Origin: Luminiphilus syltensis NOR5-1B
Lineage (GTDB): Bacteria; Pseudomonadota; Gammaproteobacteria; Pseudomonadales; Halieaceae
Assembly (NCBI RefSeq): GCF_000158175.1
Contig: NZ_DS999411.1
Span: 481,009 to 545,008, forward strand
Reading direction: 5' to 3'
DNA: 64,000 nt
Part shown: positions 39,523 through 49,517 of the stretch, piece after piece
How positions within the stretch are numbered: position 1 is the first letter of the stretch
Layout of the letters: every line of letters begins with the position of its first letter
Translations under genes and position numbers: made by a program
Notes under the pieces: generated by a model
Seen by the model: only the letters and a program-made list of their open reading frames with translations
The model's database searches: none
What the model was told of the DNA's origin: nothing

Positions 39523-39549
39523 AGTGTTCTCCTTGGCTCGAATGACCAA

Positions 39550-40869
39550 TTATTTAAAGCTGTACTGAACAGCCATCTGGATACGGTCGAGGTCACCCTT
39601 GTCACCGTTTTCCAGCTCTTTGCTCGCGTAAATGTATTCACCACCAATCCAGAGTCCTGGTGCTGGCTTGTACTTCAGGTTGGCATGAAACGAATGGTAT
39701 TCCTTCGCCCAACTACTCGAATCCACATCCGAAGGATTGTCGGCTGCGGAGTAGGAGTAACCAATGGAGGACTCCCAGGCCTGGGACCACAAGTGCCGAT
39801 AAGCGAGATAGCCGCCCATTTGATCGAAGGTTTCAACATCGCCGTTGATATCAACGTAGCCGTCATTGAACATGTTCAGCCCGAGGTAACGACCCAGCGC
39901 ATCGCCGTAGCTAAGCTGCATCCGAATATCGTGGCCGCCCTCCAGCGTATACTTTCCGGATCCCGAAATACCATAACCCTGGGCTGAATCATCCATTCCC
40001 GTATTGCGGTCATCGTAAGAAAGTGTCCGCAGGATACCCGCTACCGACCAATTCATATTGCCGGTCTTGGTTTTGTACCGGGCCACGAGGTCGGGCATGT
40101 AGCTGGAATTGAAATCGTCATGGGCAACACCGTTCAGGCGAGTCCGCGGGTTCTCGGCGGCGAATTGCCAATTACCCGTGGACCATCGAACCATCGCCTG
40201 CCGGTTAAACACCGTGCCCGCGGGTCCTACGAAATCAACAAAATAGGGTAGCGTGCTGACGTCATGGAACGTCGACCACGCCTGTCCCGCCAGCAGCGAG
40301 CCCGAACCATAGTTCCAGTCGACATAAGCCTGACGAATTCGCGCGGCGTAGCTATTGGATATCCGCTCATCACCCTGCCCGCCGATCATAAAATCAAGTT
40401 CAACCCGCGAGGAAAACACTCCCGCATCGGTTTTGGTTTCGGTACCGAACAAAAATCGCGACTGCTTGGCGTGGATATTGGTGGTCGAATACGAGCTATC
40501 ACCACCGGTTGGAATCAGCGAAGGCACGAGTAAATCATCGATCAATGGGCTCGCCGGTTTTCCATCGCTGTAATTGGTCGCCAGCGCATTCAATGAGATA
40601 AAGCCACCATAAGTGAACTTGGTATTCGGACTCATCGGCCGCATTTCTTCATGCATGGTCCGGGCTTCATTGACATCGAGAAACTCAGTGGAGACCTCCA
40701 CACTCGCTTCATGCTGCTCGAGCTTGGATAGCAATAAAGCCACCTGCCTCTCCAGCTGTGCGATTCGCTGCTCCGTTGCATCGTCGGCATATGCCATTGT
40801 GGATGCGGCGGTACATGAGACGACCGCCGCAGCCAGTACTGACCGATGCATCCCCCTGATCAAAGCCAT
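39550..40869 (-). CDS. DcaP-like outer-membrane porin
   Basis: A 439-residue protein with a Sec signal (cleavage after AYA, about residue 28), a short N-terminal coiled coil with heptads (TEQRIAQLERQVALLLSKLEQHE), then a beta-barrel rich in alternating aromatic residues (YGGFISLNALATNYSDG to IQMAVQYSF). This arrangement is that of DcaP-type trimeric porins for dicarboxylates and related acids. It is 27 bases ahead of the DUF4212 start and would bring substrate across the outer membrane for the symporter. Divergent from the response regulator gene. Confidence 0.87.
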   Translation of the reverse strand: MALIRGMHRSVLAAAVVSCTAASTMAYADDATEQRIAQLERQVALLLSKLEQHEASVEVSTEFLDVNEARTMHEEMRPMSPNTKFTYGGFISLNALATNYSDGKPASPLIDDLLVPSLIPTGGDSSYSTTNIHAKQSRFLFGTETKTDAGVFSSRVELDFMIGGQGDERISNSYAARIRQAYVDWNYGSGSLLAGQAWSTFHDVSTLPYFVDFVGPAGTVFNRQAMVRWSTGNWQFAAENPRTRLNGVAHDDFNSSYMPDLVARYKTKTGNMNWSVAGILRTLSYDDRNTGMDDSAQGYGISGSGKYTLEGGHDIRMQLSYGDALGRYLGLNMFNDGYVDINGDVETFDQMGGYLAYRHLWSQAWESSIGYSYSAADNPSDVDSSSWAKEYHSFHANLKYKPAPGLWIGGEYIYASKELENGDKGDLDRIQMAVQYSFK

Positions 40870-41079
40870 AGTGCGCTCCTTTTATGTTTATTGGCCTATC
40901 GGAGCGTTCGTTATACGGACAAGCGCGGACACTACCCACTAGACTTTGGTCAAAACAAGGGCTAATTTCGACTAAGGTCTATACCGATCCAAACGGGATT
41001 GTTGCCAGACCATTGCTCTCACATTCTGATAAAAATTAAGGCCGAGACGGCATCGGTCCATAAACGGGTTGCGCTACCT

Positions 41080-41760
41080 ATGGGTACCACTATTTGTATT
41101 GCTGACGATCATCCGCTGTTTGGTCAGGCACTCAGTACAGTGATTTCCGCCAGCGATCTCGATGCTGAAGTCATGACTGTGGCCGATGTGGAGACCGTGC
41201 AGAAACACCTGCTCAGCCAAAAACCGGTCGATTTACTGATGCTGGATTTACACATGCCGGGCGCCGTTGGTTTCTCAGTGCTTAGCTGGTCTTTGGCGCA
41301 GCGCCAGCGTTTGCCCATTATCATCATCTCCGCGAATACCCATCCTGAAACCGTGCGCCGCGCACTCGATCACGGCGCGGCCGCATTTCTCAGCAAGTCT
41401 GCAGAGCCCGAAGTCATTGTCAGCACCATAGGTCGGGTTATCGCCGGTGAGAGAGGTCTCCACCCAGGGCTTGAGACCTCAAGTCGCGGCGAATCCCTGA
41501 GCGGCCTCGATGCGGCGGAAGCCATCGCGACAATGACCGCGCAACAGTTTCGAGTAGTGTCCATGCTGGTGGAGGGACAACTCAATAAGCAGATTGCTTA
41601 CGAACTGGGGGTGAAAGAAGCCACCGTGAAAGCACACATGACCGAGATCTTTCGCAAATTGGGTGTACATTCCCGTACTCAGGCGGCGCTGGTATTAAAC
41701 CGCTTGATGCCGGAAACCAACCAGAACTACGAGGCCCCACCAAGCTCTGGAGCTTCCTGA
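41080..41760 (+). CDS. LuxR/NarL-type response regulator, CrbR/ErdR-like
   Basis: A 226-residue regulator from ATG 41080 (MGTTICIADDHPLFG). The receiver has Asp56 (LLMLDLHMPG), acidic pocket Asp9/Asp10, Thr/Ser and Lys positions (ISAN, FLSKS). The C-terminal LuxR helix-turn-helix is TMTAQQFRVVSMLVEGQLNKQIAYELGVKEATVKAHMTEIFRKL. Position beside an SLC5-fused kinase and an acetate-type symporter fits CrbR (Vibrio) or ErdR (Pseudomonas), which control acetate use. Its last 34 bases overlap the convergent kinase gene. Confidence 0.88.
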   Translation: MGTTICIADDHPLFGQALSTVISASDLDAEVMTVADVETVQKHLLSQKPVDLLMLDLHMPGAVGFSVLSWSLAQRQRLPIIIISANTHPETVRRALDHGAAAFLSKSAEPEVIVSTIGRVIAGERGLHPGLETSSRGESLSGLDAAEAIATMTAQQFRVVSMLVEGQLNKQIAYELGVKEATVKAHMTEIFRKLGVHSRTQAALVLNRLMPETNQNYEAPPSSGAS

Positions 41761-44700
41761 GCAAGTGCCGTCAACAACGCTCTGAGTCGCTGCTCATCCA
41801 GGGGCTTGGGCAGAAATCGACATTGAGATGCCCTCGCCTGATCGCGAACGCTGCCGCTGTCATCCGCGCTCACGATAACAACAGGCGATTGCAGACCCAG
41901 TTGCCGGAGTGCGGCAACAACCGACAGGCCGGTCTCGCCCCGGTCGAGATGATAGTCGGCGATAACGGCGAGTAGCCCGCTGCCGGTATGGGAAAATACC
42001 CGGCGAGCTTCCCCGCCCGAGGCCGCAACCTCCACCGAGAGGCCAAACCCCTCGAGCACGCTCGCGATACCCGCTCGCAACGAGGGATCGTTATCGATCA
42101 CGATAACCCTGCCGGCGATGAACCCTTGATTATGGGTGGCAGCACCCTCGGTGTCGGTAGTTTCGGTCAGTGCTTCAACGCGGGGTAAGCGCAGGGAAAA
42201 ATGGCTCCCTTTTCCTCGTTCCGATTCGAGATCCAGTGTGGCGTTTAACAATTCGGCGTATCGAGCAACCAGAGACAGCCCCAGGCCAAGGCCATCTGCC
42301 CCGGGACCGTCCGCCCGTTCGAGACGCTCAAACTCATTGAAGATTCGGCCCTGATCCGCCCGGTCGATCCCAGGCCCGGTATCGTAAACATCGATGCATA
42401 CCGTTCCACCGCTATGACGCACACCGATCAATATCCTGCCCTTCTCGGTATATTTAACCGCATTGCCCACGAGGTTCTGCAACAGCCGCAGCAACATCGC
42501 CTCATCTGTCCGCACCCAGCTGGTGGTAGGAACGAATCTCAGCTCCAGTGCCTGGCTCTTTGCCTGAGGCGCGAACTGAAAACTGAGTTCATCAAACAGT
42601 TTTTGCAATGGGAAAGTGGTTTCAGTCGCTACCATTCCTCCAGAGCCGAGGCGGGCCATCTCGCGTAATTCCTGAATCATGGTCTGGGCCCGATCCAGCG
42701 AATTCAACAATTGTCGGCGCAGGTTTGTTTCCCCTGAATCCTCAGTGCGCGGTAAGGCGCCCGCCAGCAATCGTGCAGCATTGATAGGCTGGAGTAAGTC
42801 GTGGCTGGTCGCCGACATAAAATGGGTCTTACTGCGGTAGGCATCCCGCAATTGTGCCTCGGCCTCGGATCGAAGACGAACTTCATGGCGTAAATCCGCA
42901 TTGCGCTCGCTCAGCGCCTTCTCGCCGGTTACCAGTCGGCTCTCAAGCTCAATCTTTGCCTCCCCCAGCTGAACTACCAGCTCGTTGTAGTCGGAGATGT
43001 CCACGTAGGTGGTCACAAAACCGCCACCGGGCAGGGGTGCGCCGTGGACCTTGAGCACCCGACCATCAGCCATCTCGCGCTCGATGGTGTATTCAGACCC
43101 GTCGCGCAAAAACTCCAGCCGACGATCAACCTCCTGTTGCAGGGTTCTTCCCTCAGAGGCTGACAAAATGCCGCGCTCGGCATTAAAGCGATAGACCCGA
43201 TCAATAGGACAACCTACAAACAGGAACCGCGCAGGATAATCGAACATTCGCTCGTACTCGCCGTTCCAGGCAACCAGGCGCAACTGGGCATCGACCACCG
43301 AAACGCCATGGCCAATATTTTCGACGGCGGTTTCCAGCACCTCTCGATTGAATGAGACTGAACGCTGCGCATCACCAACCAGCGCGGTAAGGTCATTAAT
43401 ATCGAGCTGCAAATCCTTCTCCAAACGAGCGACAATCTGTTGCGCTGACGTCGCGCCAACCGCATTGGCCAGAACGGCCTCCACGGCCGCAATCACAAAC
43501 CGCGGTGCTCGATCCGAGGGCAACAACCGCTGCTCATACGACGCCTCCAGCTCCCGCCAGAATCGCTGAAAACCCAAATCGGATAACAGCGGACGAATCA
43601 GACTGGCAAGCTGGACGACATGCACAACGCTGGGAGAGAAATCGAGTGCTGCCGTCTCATCGGACCCACTCATAAAACGGTGAGCCTGACGCAAATCCGC
43701 CGACCGTGCTCGCAGAACCAGAGACAGGACCAGACAGATCAGCGTATTCAATCCCAAACTGAAAAAAGTCACGAAAGCAAACGACGAGTCTGTCAGTAAC
43801 GCCTCGAGTGGCCCGTCGGGTAGTAACTGATGCCAGGCGCTATCCACAGGAAGCGTCGCGGGCAGTACACCCATGACGAGCCACACCAGCGCACCGCTCA
43901 GCATACCCACGAGAATTGCCGTGCCGTTGGCCCGCTGCCAGTACAGCCCAATGAGTAAGGCGGGTGCCAATTGCGCGGTACCCAGAAACGAGAGGAAACC
44001 AATTTGAGTGAGCCCCGGCAGTGCAGAGAGCCCCGACGCCACAAACCAGGCGGCGATCGAAATCGCAAAAACCGTAATCTGGCGAGAGCGACGCAGTACC
44101 CTGCCAAAATTAAGCAAGGTCCGTGAGGCCGGGTCTGCCACCCTGAACAAGAGCGGTACCACCAACTCATTGGTGACCATAATCGATACACTAACCGTGG
44201 CCACCAGCACCATCCCGGTCGCCGCGCTGATACCGCCCAAAAATACCAGCGCCGATACCCCACCGGAATCGAGTGCGATGGGTATAAGCTGAACATAGGT
44301 ATCCGCGACCCCGGGGCCCTCGCCGGAAAAAATCTGCTGACCCGCCAATGCTATCGGTACCACCAGGAGCATGAAGAGCAGCAAGTAGGAAGGAAACAAC
44401 CATCGCACCCGGCGGGTTTGCTCAATACTGTCCACCTCCACGACGGTCACGTGGAACTGGCGCGGCAGGCACAGTATGGCCACCGCAGAAATCAGCAACT
44501 GTGCCCAAAATGTCGAATCAAATTGCATCGTACTTATCGGTGCTGTTGGCGACGATACCGAACCGTGCTGGTACAGCCAGACAGCCGCCAACCCCGCTAC
44601 GGCTATAAATGCAATCAGCTTGACCAACGCTTCTGCGGCCATGGCATGCATCAGACCGCGGTAACGCTCGCTGCCATCCAGCCGCCGAACCCCGAACAAA

Positions 44701-45212
44701 ACCGCAAATGTCGCCAGCCCCAGCGCAATCAGCAGGGTAATACTGTCAGCGGCAGCGCCAGGCAACAGGGTGTCACCCGTGTTGACCACTGCCCAGACCT
44801 GCTGCAGGGCGCGAAATTGCAGCGCGAGATAAGGCAACACTGCAGCAAGACAAATCAACGCAGCGCCCGCGGCAACCGATTGGCGCTTGCCGTATCGGGA
44901 GCCAAGAAAATCGGCGATAGAGGTCACCCGCTGTCGATGCCCTGTCTGCACCAGACGATCGATAATCGGGCGACCGAGGGTCAGTACCAGAAACGGTCCG
45001 ATATAAATCGCGGCGTGTGACCAGGGCTCTGTGGCCATCGACCCAACAGCACCATAAAAGCTCCAGGACGTGCAGTACACCGCCAGCGTCAGGGCATAAA
45101 CATACGGTGACGTCTGCCGCTGGCTAACGCCTCGATACTCGAAATAATTCGCAATAATGAACAGTGCGCCGATGTAGGCCAGCGCGAGCACCAGAAGGAT
45201 TGTGGGGGTCAT
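41727..45212 (-). CDS. SLC5-fused hybrid histidine kinase, CrbS/MxtR-like
   Basis: A 1161-residue sensor. Residues about 1-500 form a sodium:solute symporter-like domain of 12-13 helices (AYIGALFIIANYFEYRGV at the start). A linker and PAS-type domain follow (NIGHGVSVVDAQLRLVAWNGEYERMFDYP), then the HisKA box with His804 (SATSHDLLQPINA), an ATPase domain (NLVGNAVKYTEKG, DTGPGI, GLGLGLSLVARYAE) and a C-terminal receiver with Asp1086. This layout is that of CrbS/MxtR, partner of the adjacent LuxR-type regulator. Such kinases sense acetate or its metabolism. Convergent overlap with the regulator gene is 34 bases. Confidence 0.92.
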   Translation of the reverse strand: MTPTILLVLALAYIGALFIIANYFEYRGVSQRQTSPYVYALTLAVYCTSWSFYGAVGSMATEPWSHAAIYIGPFLVLTLGRPIIDRLVQTGHRQRVTSIADFLGSRYGKRQSVAAGAALICLAAVLPYLALQFRALQQVWAVVNTGDTLLPGAAADSITLLIALGLATFAVLFGVRRLDGSERYRGLMHAMAAEALVKLIAFIAVAGLAAVWLYQHGSVSSPTAPISTMQFDSTFWAQLLISAVAILCLPRQFHVTVVEVDSIEQTRRVRWLFPSYLLLFMLLVVPIALAGQQIFSGEGPGVADTYVQLIPIALDSGGVSALVFLGGISAATGMVLVATVSVSIMVTNELVVPLLFRVADPASRTLLNFGRVLRRSRQITVFAISIAAWFVASGLSALPGLTQIGFLSFLGTAQLAPALLIGLYWQRANGTAILVGMLSGALVWLVMGVLPATLPVDSAWHQLLPDGPLEALLTDSSFAFVTFFSLGLNTLICLVLSLVLRARSADLRQAHRFMSGSDETAALDFSPSVVHVVQLASLIRPLLSDLGFQRFWRELEASYEQRLLPSDRAPRFVIAAVEAVLANAVGATSAQQIVARLEKDLQLDINDLTALVGDAQRSVSFNREVLETAVENIGHGVSVVDAQLRLVAWNGEYERMFDYPARFLFVGCPIDRVYRFNAERGILSASEGRTLQQEVDRRLEFLRDGSEYTIEREMADGRVLKVHGAPLPGGGFVTTYVDISDYNELVVQLGEAKIELESRLVTGEKALSERNADLRHEVRLRSEAEAQLRDAYRSKTHFMSATSHDLLQPINAARLLAGALPRTEDSGETNLRRQLLNSLDRAQTMIQELREMARLGSGGMVATETTFPLQKLFDELSFQFAPQAKSQALELRFVPTTSWVRTDEAMLLRLLQNLVGNAVKYTEKGRILIGVRHSGGTVCIDVYDTGPGIDRADQGRIFNEFERLERADGPGADGLGLGLSLVARYAELLNATLDLESERGKGSHFSLRLPRVEALTETTDTEGAATHNQGFIAGRVIVIDNDPSLRAGIASVLEGFGLSVEVAASGGEARRVFSHTGSGLLAVIADYHLDRGETGLSVVAALRQLGLQSPVVIVSADDSGSVRDQARASQCRFLPKPLDEQRLRALLTALAQEAPELGGAS

Positions 45213-45282
45213 AGTCCTACCGCCCCAATCCCGAAGCCCAAGCAGGTATTGAACAGCAGCATCAGCTTAAACCGCCTCACAG

Positions 45283-45477
45283 TCACTCGGTATTCATCAC
45301 TATCGGCCGCCACTGATCTTGGTCGGTAGCAGTGATACGTCGGTACTGCTCAGGGCGTGGGCACCCTGTACCTTTGGCCGCGGATACCACTGCCCCCGAA
45401 TCGGTGGCGAGATTCATTCGCGCGGCATCCAGAAAATGAAAGGTCTTGCCGCCGATAATCAATGTATCCGTCTTCAT
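45283..45477 (-). CDS. Possible small protein of unknown function
   Basis: A 64-codon frame, MKTDTLIIGGKTFHFLDAARMNLATDSG, with plausible composition and a compact start. It has no clear ribosome-binding site and I know no relative. It lies upstream of the kinase gene on the same strand. It may be real, but the 392-base gap between the kinase and pnp genes otherwise holds only the pnp terminator. Confidence 0.35.
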   Translation of the reverse strand: MKTDTLIIGGKTFHFLDAARMNLATDSGAVVSAAKGTGCPRPEQYRRITATDQDQWRPIVMNTE

Positions 45478-45549
45478 ATCGCGAGTCTAACCGACCGCTA
45501 TAAAAGAATGACAAGAATTTCCAGGGTGGGATAGCAAGGCTTTCAGGGC

Positions 45550-45580
45550 AAAAAAAAGCGGCCCACGAAATGTGGGCCGC
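45550..45580 (-). terminator. Intrinsic terminator after pnp
   Basis: A 9-bp perfect stem, GCGGCCCAC (45558-45566) / GTGGGCCGC (45572-45580), with loop GAAAT. On the minus strand it is followed by seven or more T's. Ends the rimP-nusA-infB-rbfA-truB-rpsO-pnp run. Confidence 0.95.
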
Positions 45581-45604
45581 TATCGCAGTCTTACGTTTTA
45601 GACG

Positions 45605-47758
45605 CTATTCAGCGGTCAGCGACTCGGGTTCGGGGTCGCCCTGGTCAACGTCATCAGCCGGCGCATCCGCCGCTTCGTCAGCCTTGAGCTCCTTGATCGA
45701 CAGCTTAATACGGCCGCGCTGATCGACGTCGAGTACCTTGACGCGCACTTCTTCCCCCTCGGTGAGGTAGTCGGATACGTTCTCAACCCGCTCCTCGGCG
45801 ATCTGGGAAATATGAACCAACCCATCTTTGCCGGGAAGAATGGTGATGAACGCACCAAAGTCAACAATACGCGCCACCGTACCGGTGTACACAGCGCCTA
45901 CTTCTGCCTCTGCGGTGATCTCCATGATCATATCGACAGCGGCATCGCGCGCCGCCTGAGTCTGACCAAACACCTTCACCGTTCCGTCGTCATTGATGTC
46001 AACGGTTGCACCCGACTCTTCGGTGATTTGACGGATAGTGGCACCGCCCTTACCGATAATGTCGCGAATCTTGTCGGAGTCGACCTTGAGGGCAACCATA
46101 CTCGGTGCGTTCTCAGAGGTGATCTCGCGAGGTGCATCGATGACTGCGTTCATCTGACCGAGAATGTGTAACCGAGCCTGAAGTGCCTGCTCGAGCGCGA
46201 TTTCCATAATTTGCTCGTTGATGCCTTCAATCTTGATGTCCATCTGCAATGCAGTAACGCCGCTCGCGGTACCCGCCACCTTGAAATCCATATCGCCGAG
46301 ATGATCCTCATCGCCCAAGATGTCGGTGAGGACGGCAAAGTTGTTGCCTTCCTTGACCAGACCCATGGCAATACCCGCGACCGGTGCCTTCAGAGGCACG
46401 CCCGCGGCCATCAGACCGAGGGAACCCACGCAGACTGACGCCATTGAGCTTGATCCGTTGGATTCAGTAATTTCAGAGACAACGCGGATGGTGTAGGGAA
46501 ATTCTTCTTCCGTCGGCAACACAGCAGCGAGACCACGTCGGGCGAGCCGCCCATGGCCAATCTCACGACGACTGGTAAAGCCGATGCGGCCGGCTTCACC
46601 CACCGAATAGGGAGGGAAGTTGTAATGCAACATGAATGGATCGCGTCGCTCGCCTTCCAGCGCATCGATAATTTGCGCATCGCGAGTAGAGCCCAGCGTG
46701 ATGGCACCAATGGCCTGGGTCTCTCCGCGAGTGAAGAGTGCCGACCCGTGAACTTTGGACAGGATGTCGAGTTCGCAGGCAATCGGACGTACGGTTCGGC
46801 CATCACGGCCGTCGATTCGCGGCTCACCATCGAGAATTCGCTGACGAACAATCCGCTTTTCCAGCCCCTTGAAGACGTCTTTGATGTCATCAGCGGTCGG
46901 GCCGTCTTCGGCCGCCAATTTCTCGACCACAGCATTGCGAACTTCACCGACACGCTCGTAGCGCGCCGCTTTTTCGGTGATGCGATAAGCCTCGCCCAGA
47001 GCGGCGCCGGCTTCAGCTTCTACCGCTGATTGCAGGCCTTCGTCCACCGCAGGCGCTTGCCACTCCCAACGCGGCTTACCGGCATCGGCAACCAGCTCAT
47101 TGATCGCGTGAATGACCGCCTGCATTTCCTGGTGGGCAAACAACACAGCACCCAGCATCTGGTCTTCGGTCAGTTGGTCGGCCTGGCTCTCAACCATGAG
47201 TACCGCGTCCTTGGTACCCGCAACCACCATATCGAGCTTGCTGCTCTTCAATGCGCTGTAGGTTGGATTGAGGAGGTAGCCCTCAGCTTCGGTAAAGCCG
47301 ACGCGGGCGCCACCAATGGGGCCATTAAAAGGTGCACCGGAAATCGCGAGTGCCGCAGAGGTGCCGATCATTGCGGGAATATCGGGATCAATCTCGGGGC
47401 CGGCGGACATCACAGTACAGACTACCTGTACTTCATTCATGAAGCCGTTCGGGAACAAGGGACGAATCGGTCGATCGATCAATCGTGATGTCAGGGTCTC
47501 TTTCTCGCTCGGTCGCGCTTCACGCTTGAAGAAACCACCCGGGATCTTACCAACGGAATAGGTTTTCTCGATGTAATGCACGGCCAGGGGAAAGAAATCC
47601 TGTCCAGGGCGCATGCTGCGTGCGGCAACAACGGTACACAGAACGCTGGTATCACCCATGGTGACCATGACCGCGCCTGAGGCTTGACGGGCAATACGCC
47701 CGGTTTCCAGGGTGACTTCATGGCCACCGTACTGGAACGATTTACTAACTACGTTCAC
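45605..47758 (-). CDS. pnp: Polynucleotide phosphorylase
   Basis: 3'-5' phosphorolytic exoribonuclease of the degradosome. 717 residues: two RNase PH domains ([46 protein letters not shown]), KH domain ([15 protein letters not shown]) and S1 domain ([34 protein letters not shown]), then a short acidic tail. The start is GTG at 47758, with GGAGA upstream. A hairpin between rpsO and pnp (47774-47799) probably reduces read-through, as at the E. coli locus. Confidence 0.98.
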   Translation of the reverse strand: MNVVSKSFQYGGHEVTLETGRIARQASGAVMVTMGDTSVLCTVVAARSMRPGQDFFPLAVHYIEKTYSVGKIPGGFFKREARPSEKETLTSRLIDRPIRPLFPNGFMNEVQVVCTVMSAGPEIDPDIPAMIGTSAALAISGAPFNGPIGGARVGFTEAEGYLLNPTYSALKSSKLDMVVAGTKDAVLMVESQADQLTEDQMLGAVLFAHQEMQAVIHAINELVADAGKPRWEWQAPAVDEGLQSAVEAEAGAALGEAYRITEKAARYERVGEVRNAVVEKLAAEDGPTADDIKDVFKGLEKRIVRQRILDGEPRIDGRDGRTVRPIACELDILSKVHGSALFTRGETQAIGAITLGSTRDAQIIDALEGERRDPFMLHYNFPPYSVGEAGRIGFTSRREIGHGRLARRGLAAVLPTEEEFPYTIRVVSEITESNGSSSMASVCVGSLGLMAAGVPLKAPVAGIAMGLVKEGNNFAVLTDILGDEDHLGDMDFKVAGTASGVTALQMDIKIEGINEQIMEIALEQALQARLHILGQMNAVIDAPREITSENAPSMVALKVDSDKIRDIIGKGGATIRQITEESGATVDINDDGTVKVFGQTQAARDAAVDMIMEITAEAEVGAVYTGTVARIVDFGAFITILPGKDGLVHISQIAEERVENVSDYLTEGEEVRVKVLDVDQRGRIKLSIKELKADEAADAPADDVDQGDPEPESLTAE

Positions 47759-47773
47759 TGACTATTCTCCAAA

Positions 47774-47799
47774 ATAAAACGGCCGGCAAAAAGCCGGCC
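47774..47799 (-). terminator. Hairpin between rpsO and pnp
   Basis: GGCCGGC/GCCGGCC 7-bp stem (47781-47799) with a five-base loop, followed on the minus strand by GTTTTATTTT. A partial terminator that would set the rpsO:pnp ratio. Confidence 0.75.
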
Positions 47800-47812
47800 T
47801 GTGGGCTGAACA

Positions 47813-48082
47813 TTACCGGCGCAGGCCGAGACGCTTGATGAGTTCTGCGTATCGAGGGGTGTCTTTGCGCTTGAGGTAGTCCAGCAGCTTACGACGCTGA
47901 TTAACCATTCTGATCAGACCACGACGGGAATGATGATCCTGTCCGTGTTCCTTGAAGTGCTTCTGAAGCTCTTCGATGTTGGCTGTGAGCAGTGCCACCT
48001 GAACTTCGGGTGAGCCGGTGTCACTCTCGGATTGCTGGTAATCCTTGACGATTTGCGCCTTACGGGCGGCGTTTAATGCCAT
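47813..48082 (-). CDS. rpsO: 30S ribosomal protein S15
   Basis: Binds 16S rRNA early in small-subunit assembly. The 89-residue protein has the family length and motifs ([56 protein letters not shown] at the end). GGAGAT precedes the ATG. Between truB and pnp, as in E. coli. Confidence 0.98.
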   Translation of the reverse strand: MALNAARKAQIVKDYQQSESDTGSPEVQVALLTANIEELQKHFKEHGQDHHSRRGLIRMVNQRRKLLDYLKRKDTPRYAELIKRLGLRR

Positions 48083-48159
48083 GTCGTTATCTCCAACCTG
48101 CGATGTTTAACGAGCCCAACCGTGCAGGTTTACAGATGGGTTCGGCCGGGGACTCCCGG

Positions 48160-49092
48160 CTAAAATCGTTGCGTCGCGAGAATGCGCTTTGGGGCCACGC
48201 GGCCATCCTCCAGCATCTCACCTATACCGAGGAACGCTCCCCCGGTAATCGCGAGGCGCACCATACCATCTCGCGGGCCATTTGGCACTAGTACGGGCTG
48301 CCCCTGACGCAGGTAATATCCCGCAGATTCTCCAACCTCAACCCGCGGCAGATGGGTAATTGCGAGCTCCATGGACTGTAAAGTGGCATCCAGCGCTGGC
48401 GGCCCCCCCTGGCTGGCAATGTCCTCGAGCTGCTCCATCGTGAGCGCCTGATCGAGGGTAAATATGCCAGCACCCGTTCGTCGCAATGTAGCCACGTGCG
48501 CGGGAAGTCCAAGCGCCCGACCCAGATCCTCAGCAAGCGAGCGGACATAGGTGCCTTTGGAGCAGCGAATATCCACCACGGCGTGAGCACACTCACCGGG
48601 CATAAAATCCAGGAGTTCAAAGGCGGCGATCGTCACCCGCCGACCCTCCCGCTCGACCTCGATACCCTCGCGTGCCAGCTTGTACAACGGCTGTCCATCG
48701 CGCTTGAGTGCAGAGTACATGGGAGGGACCTGGTCGATTTCGCCACGAAATTCGCTGATGGCAGCTTCCACGGCGTGCCGGGTCAGTGAAGACGCGTCAG
48801 CGCGAGCCGTTTCATCACCCTCGGCATCACCCGTCGCTGTGCCAACACCAAAGGCAAAAGTGCTCTGATAGGCCTTATCGGCGTCCAGTAAAAACTGGGA
48901 CACCTTGGTAGCCTCGCCAAAGCAGAGGGGGAGCACACCGGTCGCAAGAGGATCCAGACTACCCGTGTGGCCCGCCTTCGCTGCGCCAAAGAGCCGCTTG
49001 ACCCGTTGCAGAGCACCGTTTGAAGTAACGCCTTTTGGTTTATCAAGTACGAGGATGCCGTTAACGGCTCGTCCACGACGACGACGTGCCAC
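48160..49092 (-). CDS. truB: tRNA pseudouridine-55 synthase
   Basis: Makes pseudouridine 55 in the T-loop of tRNAs. The 310-residue product has NGILVLDKPKGVTSN, GHTGSLDPLATGVLPLCFGEATK with the catalytic Asp (about residue 46), SKGTYVRSLAEDLG and the C-terminal PUA-like region. GTG start one base after the rbfA stop. Confidence 0.97.
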   Translation of the reverse strand: MARRRRGRAVNGILVLDKPKGVTSNGALQRVKRLFGAAKAGHTGSLDPLATGVLPLCFGEATKVSQFLLDADKAYQSTFAFGVGTATGDAEGDETARADASSLTRHAVEAAISEFRGEIDQVPPMYSALKRDGQPLYKLAREGIEVEREGRRVTIAAFELLDFMPGECAHAVVDIRCSKGTYVRSLAEDLGRALGLPAHVATLRRTGAGIFTLDQALTMEQLEDIASQGGPPALDATLQSMELAITHLPRVEVGESAGYYLRQGQPVLVPNGPRDGMVRLAITGGAFLGIGEMLEDGRVAPKRILATQRF

Positions 49093-49093
49093 T

Positions 49094-49498
49094 TTAATTT
49101 CCCACAGATGGGTCTTCGTCTTCAGCGTCGCGCAACCGGCGATCGGCGTCCTTTACCCGGTCGATCAATTGCTCCATCGAGCGACCGTAACCCACGCTCT
49201 CGTCGAAACGAAACTGCAGTCGAGGCACGGTCCGCATAGTCGCAGAACGCGCGATGCGGGAGCGCAGGAATCCGGCGGCGCCATTCAGCACCTGGGTGGT
49301 CTCCTCAGCGGCTTCCCGGGAATCAACCCCAAGCTGGGTGTAATACACCTTGGCATGGGCGAAATCCCGAGTCACATCAACGCCGGTAACGCTAACCATA
49401 TGCGCGCGAGGATCTCGAACTTCCTGTTGAATCAGCCGAGCCAGCTCCTGCTGCAGAAAGTCACCAACCCGTTGCGACCGTGTGAATTCACGCGCCAT
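49094..49498 (-). CDS. rbfA: Ribosome-binding factor A
   Basis: Late maturation factor of the 30S subunit. The 134-residue KH-like protein has RSQRVGDFLQQELARLIQQEVRDPR, VTGVDVTRDFAHAKVYYT and the RTVPRLQFRFDES segment. Between infB (19 bases upstream) and truB. Confidence 0.97.
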   Translation of the reverse strand: MAREFTRSQRVGDFLQQELARLIQQEVRDPRAHMVSVTGVDVTRDFAHAKVYYTQLGVDSREAAEETTQVLNGAAGFLRSRIARSATMRTVPRLQFRFDESVGYGRSMEQLIDRVKDADRRLRDAEDEDPSVGN

Positions 49499-49517
49499 CA
49501 GGCGATCGATCCCCTAT

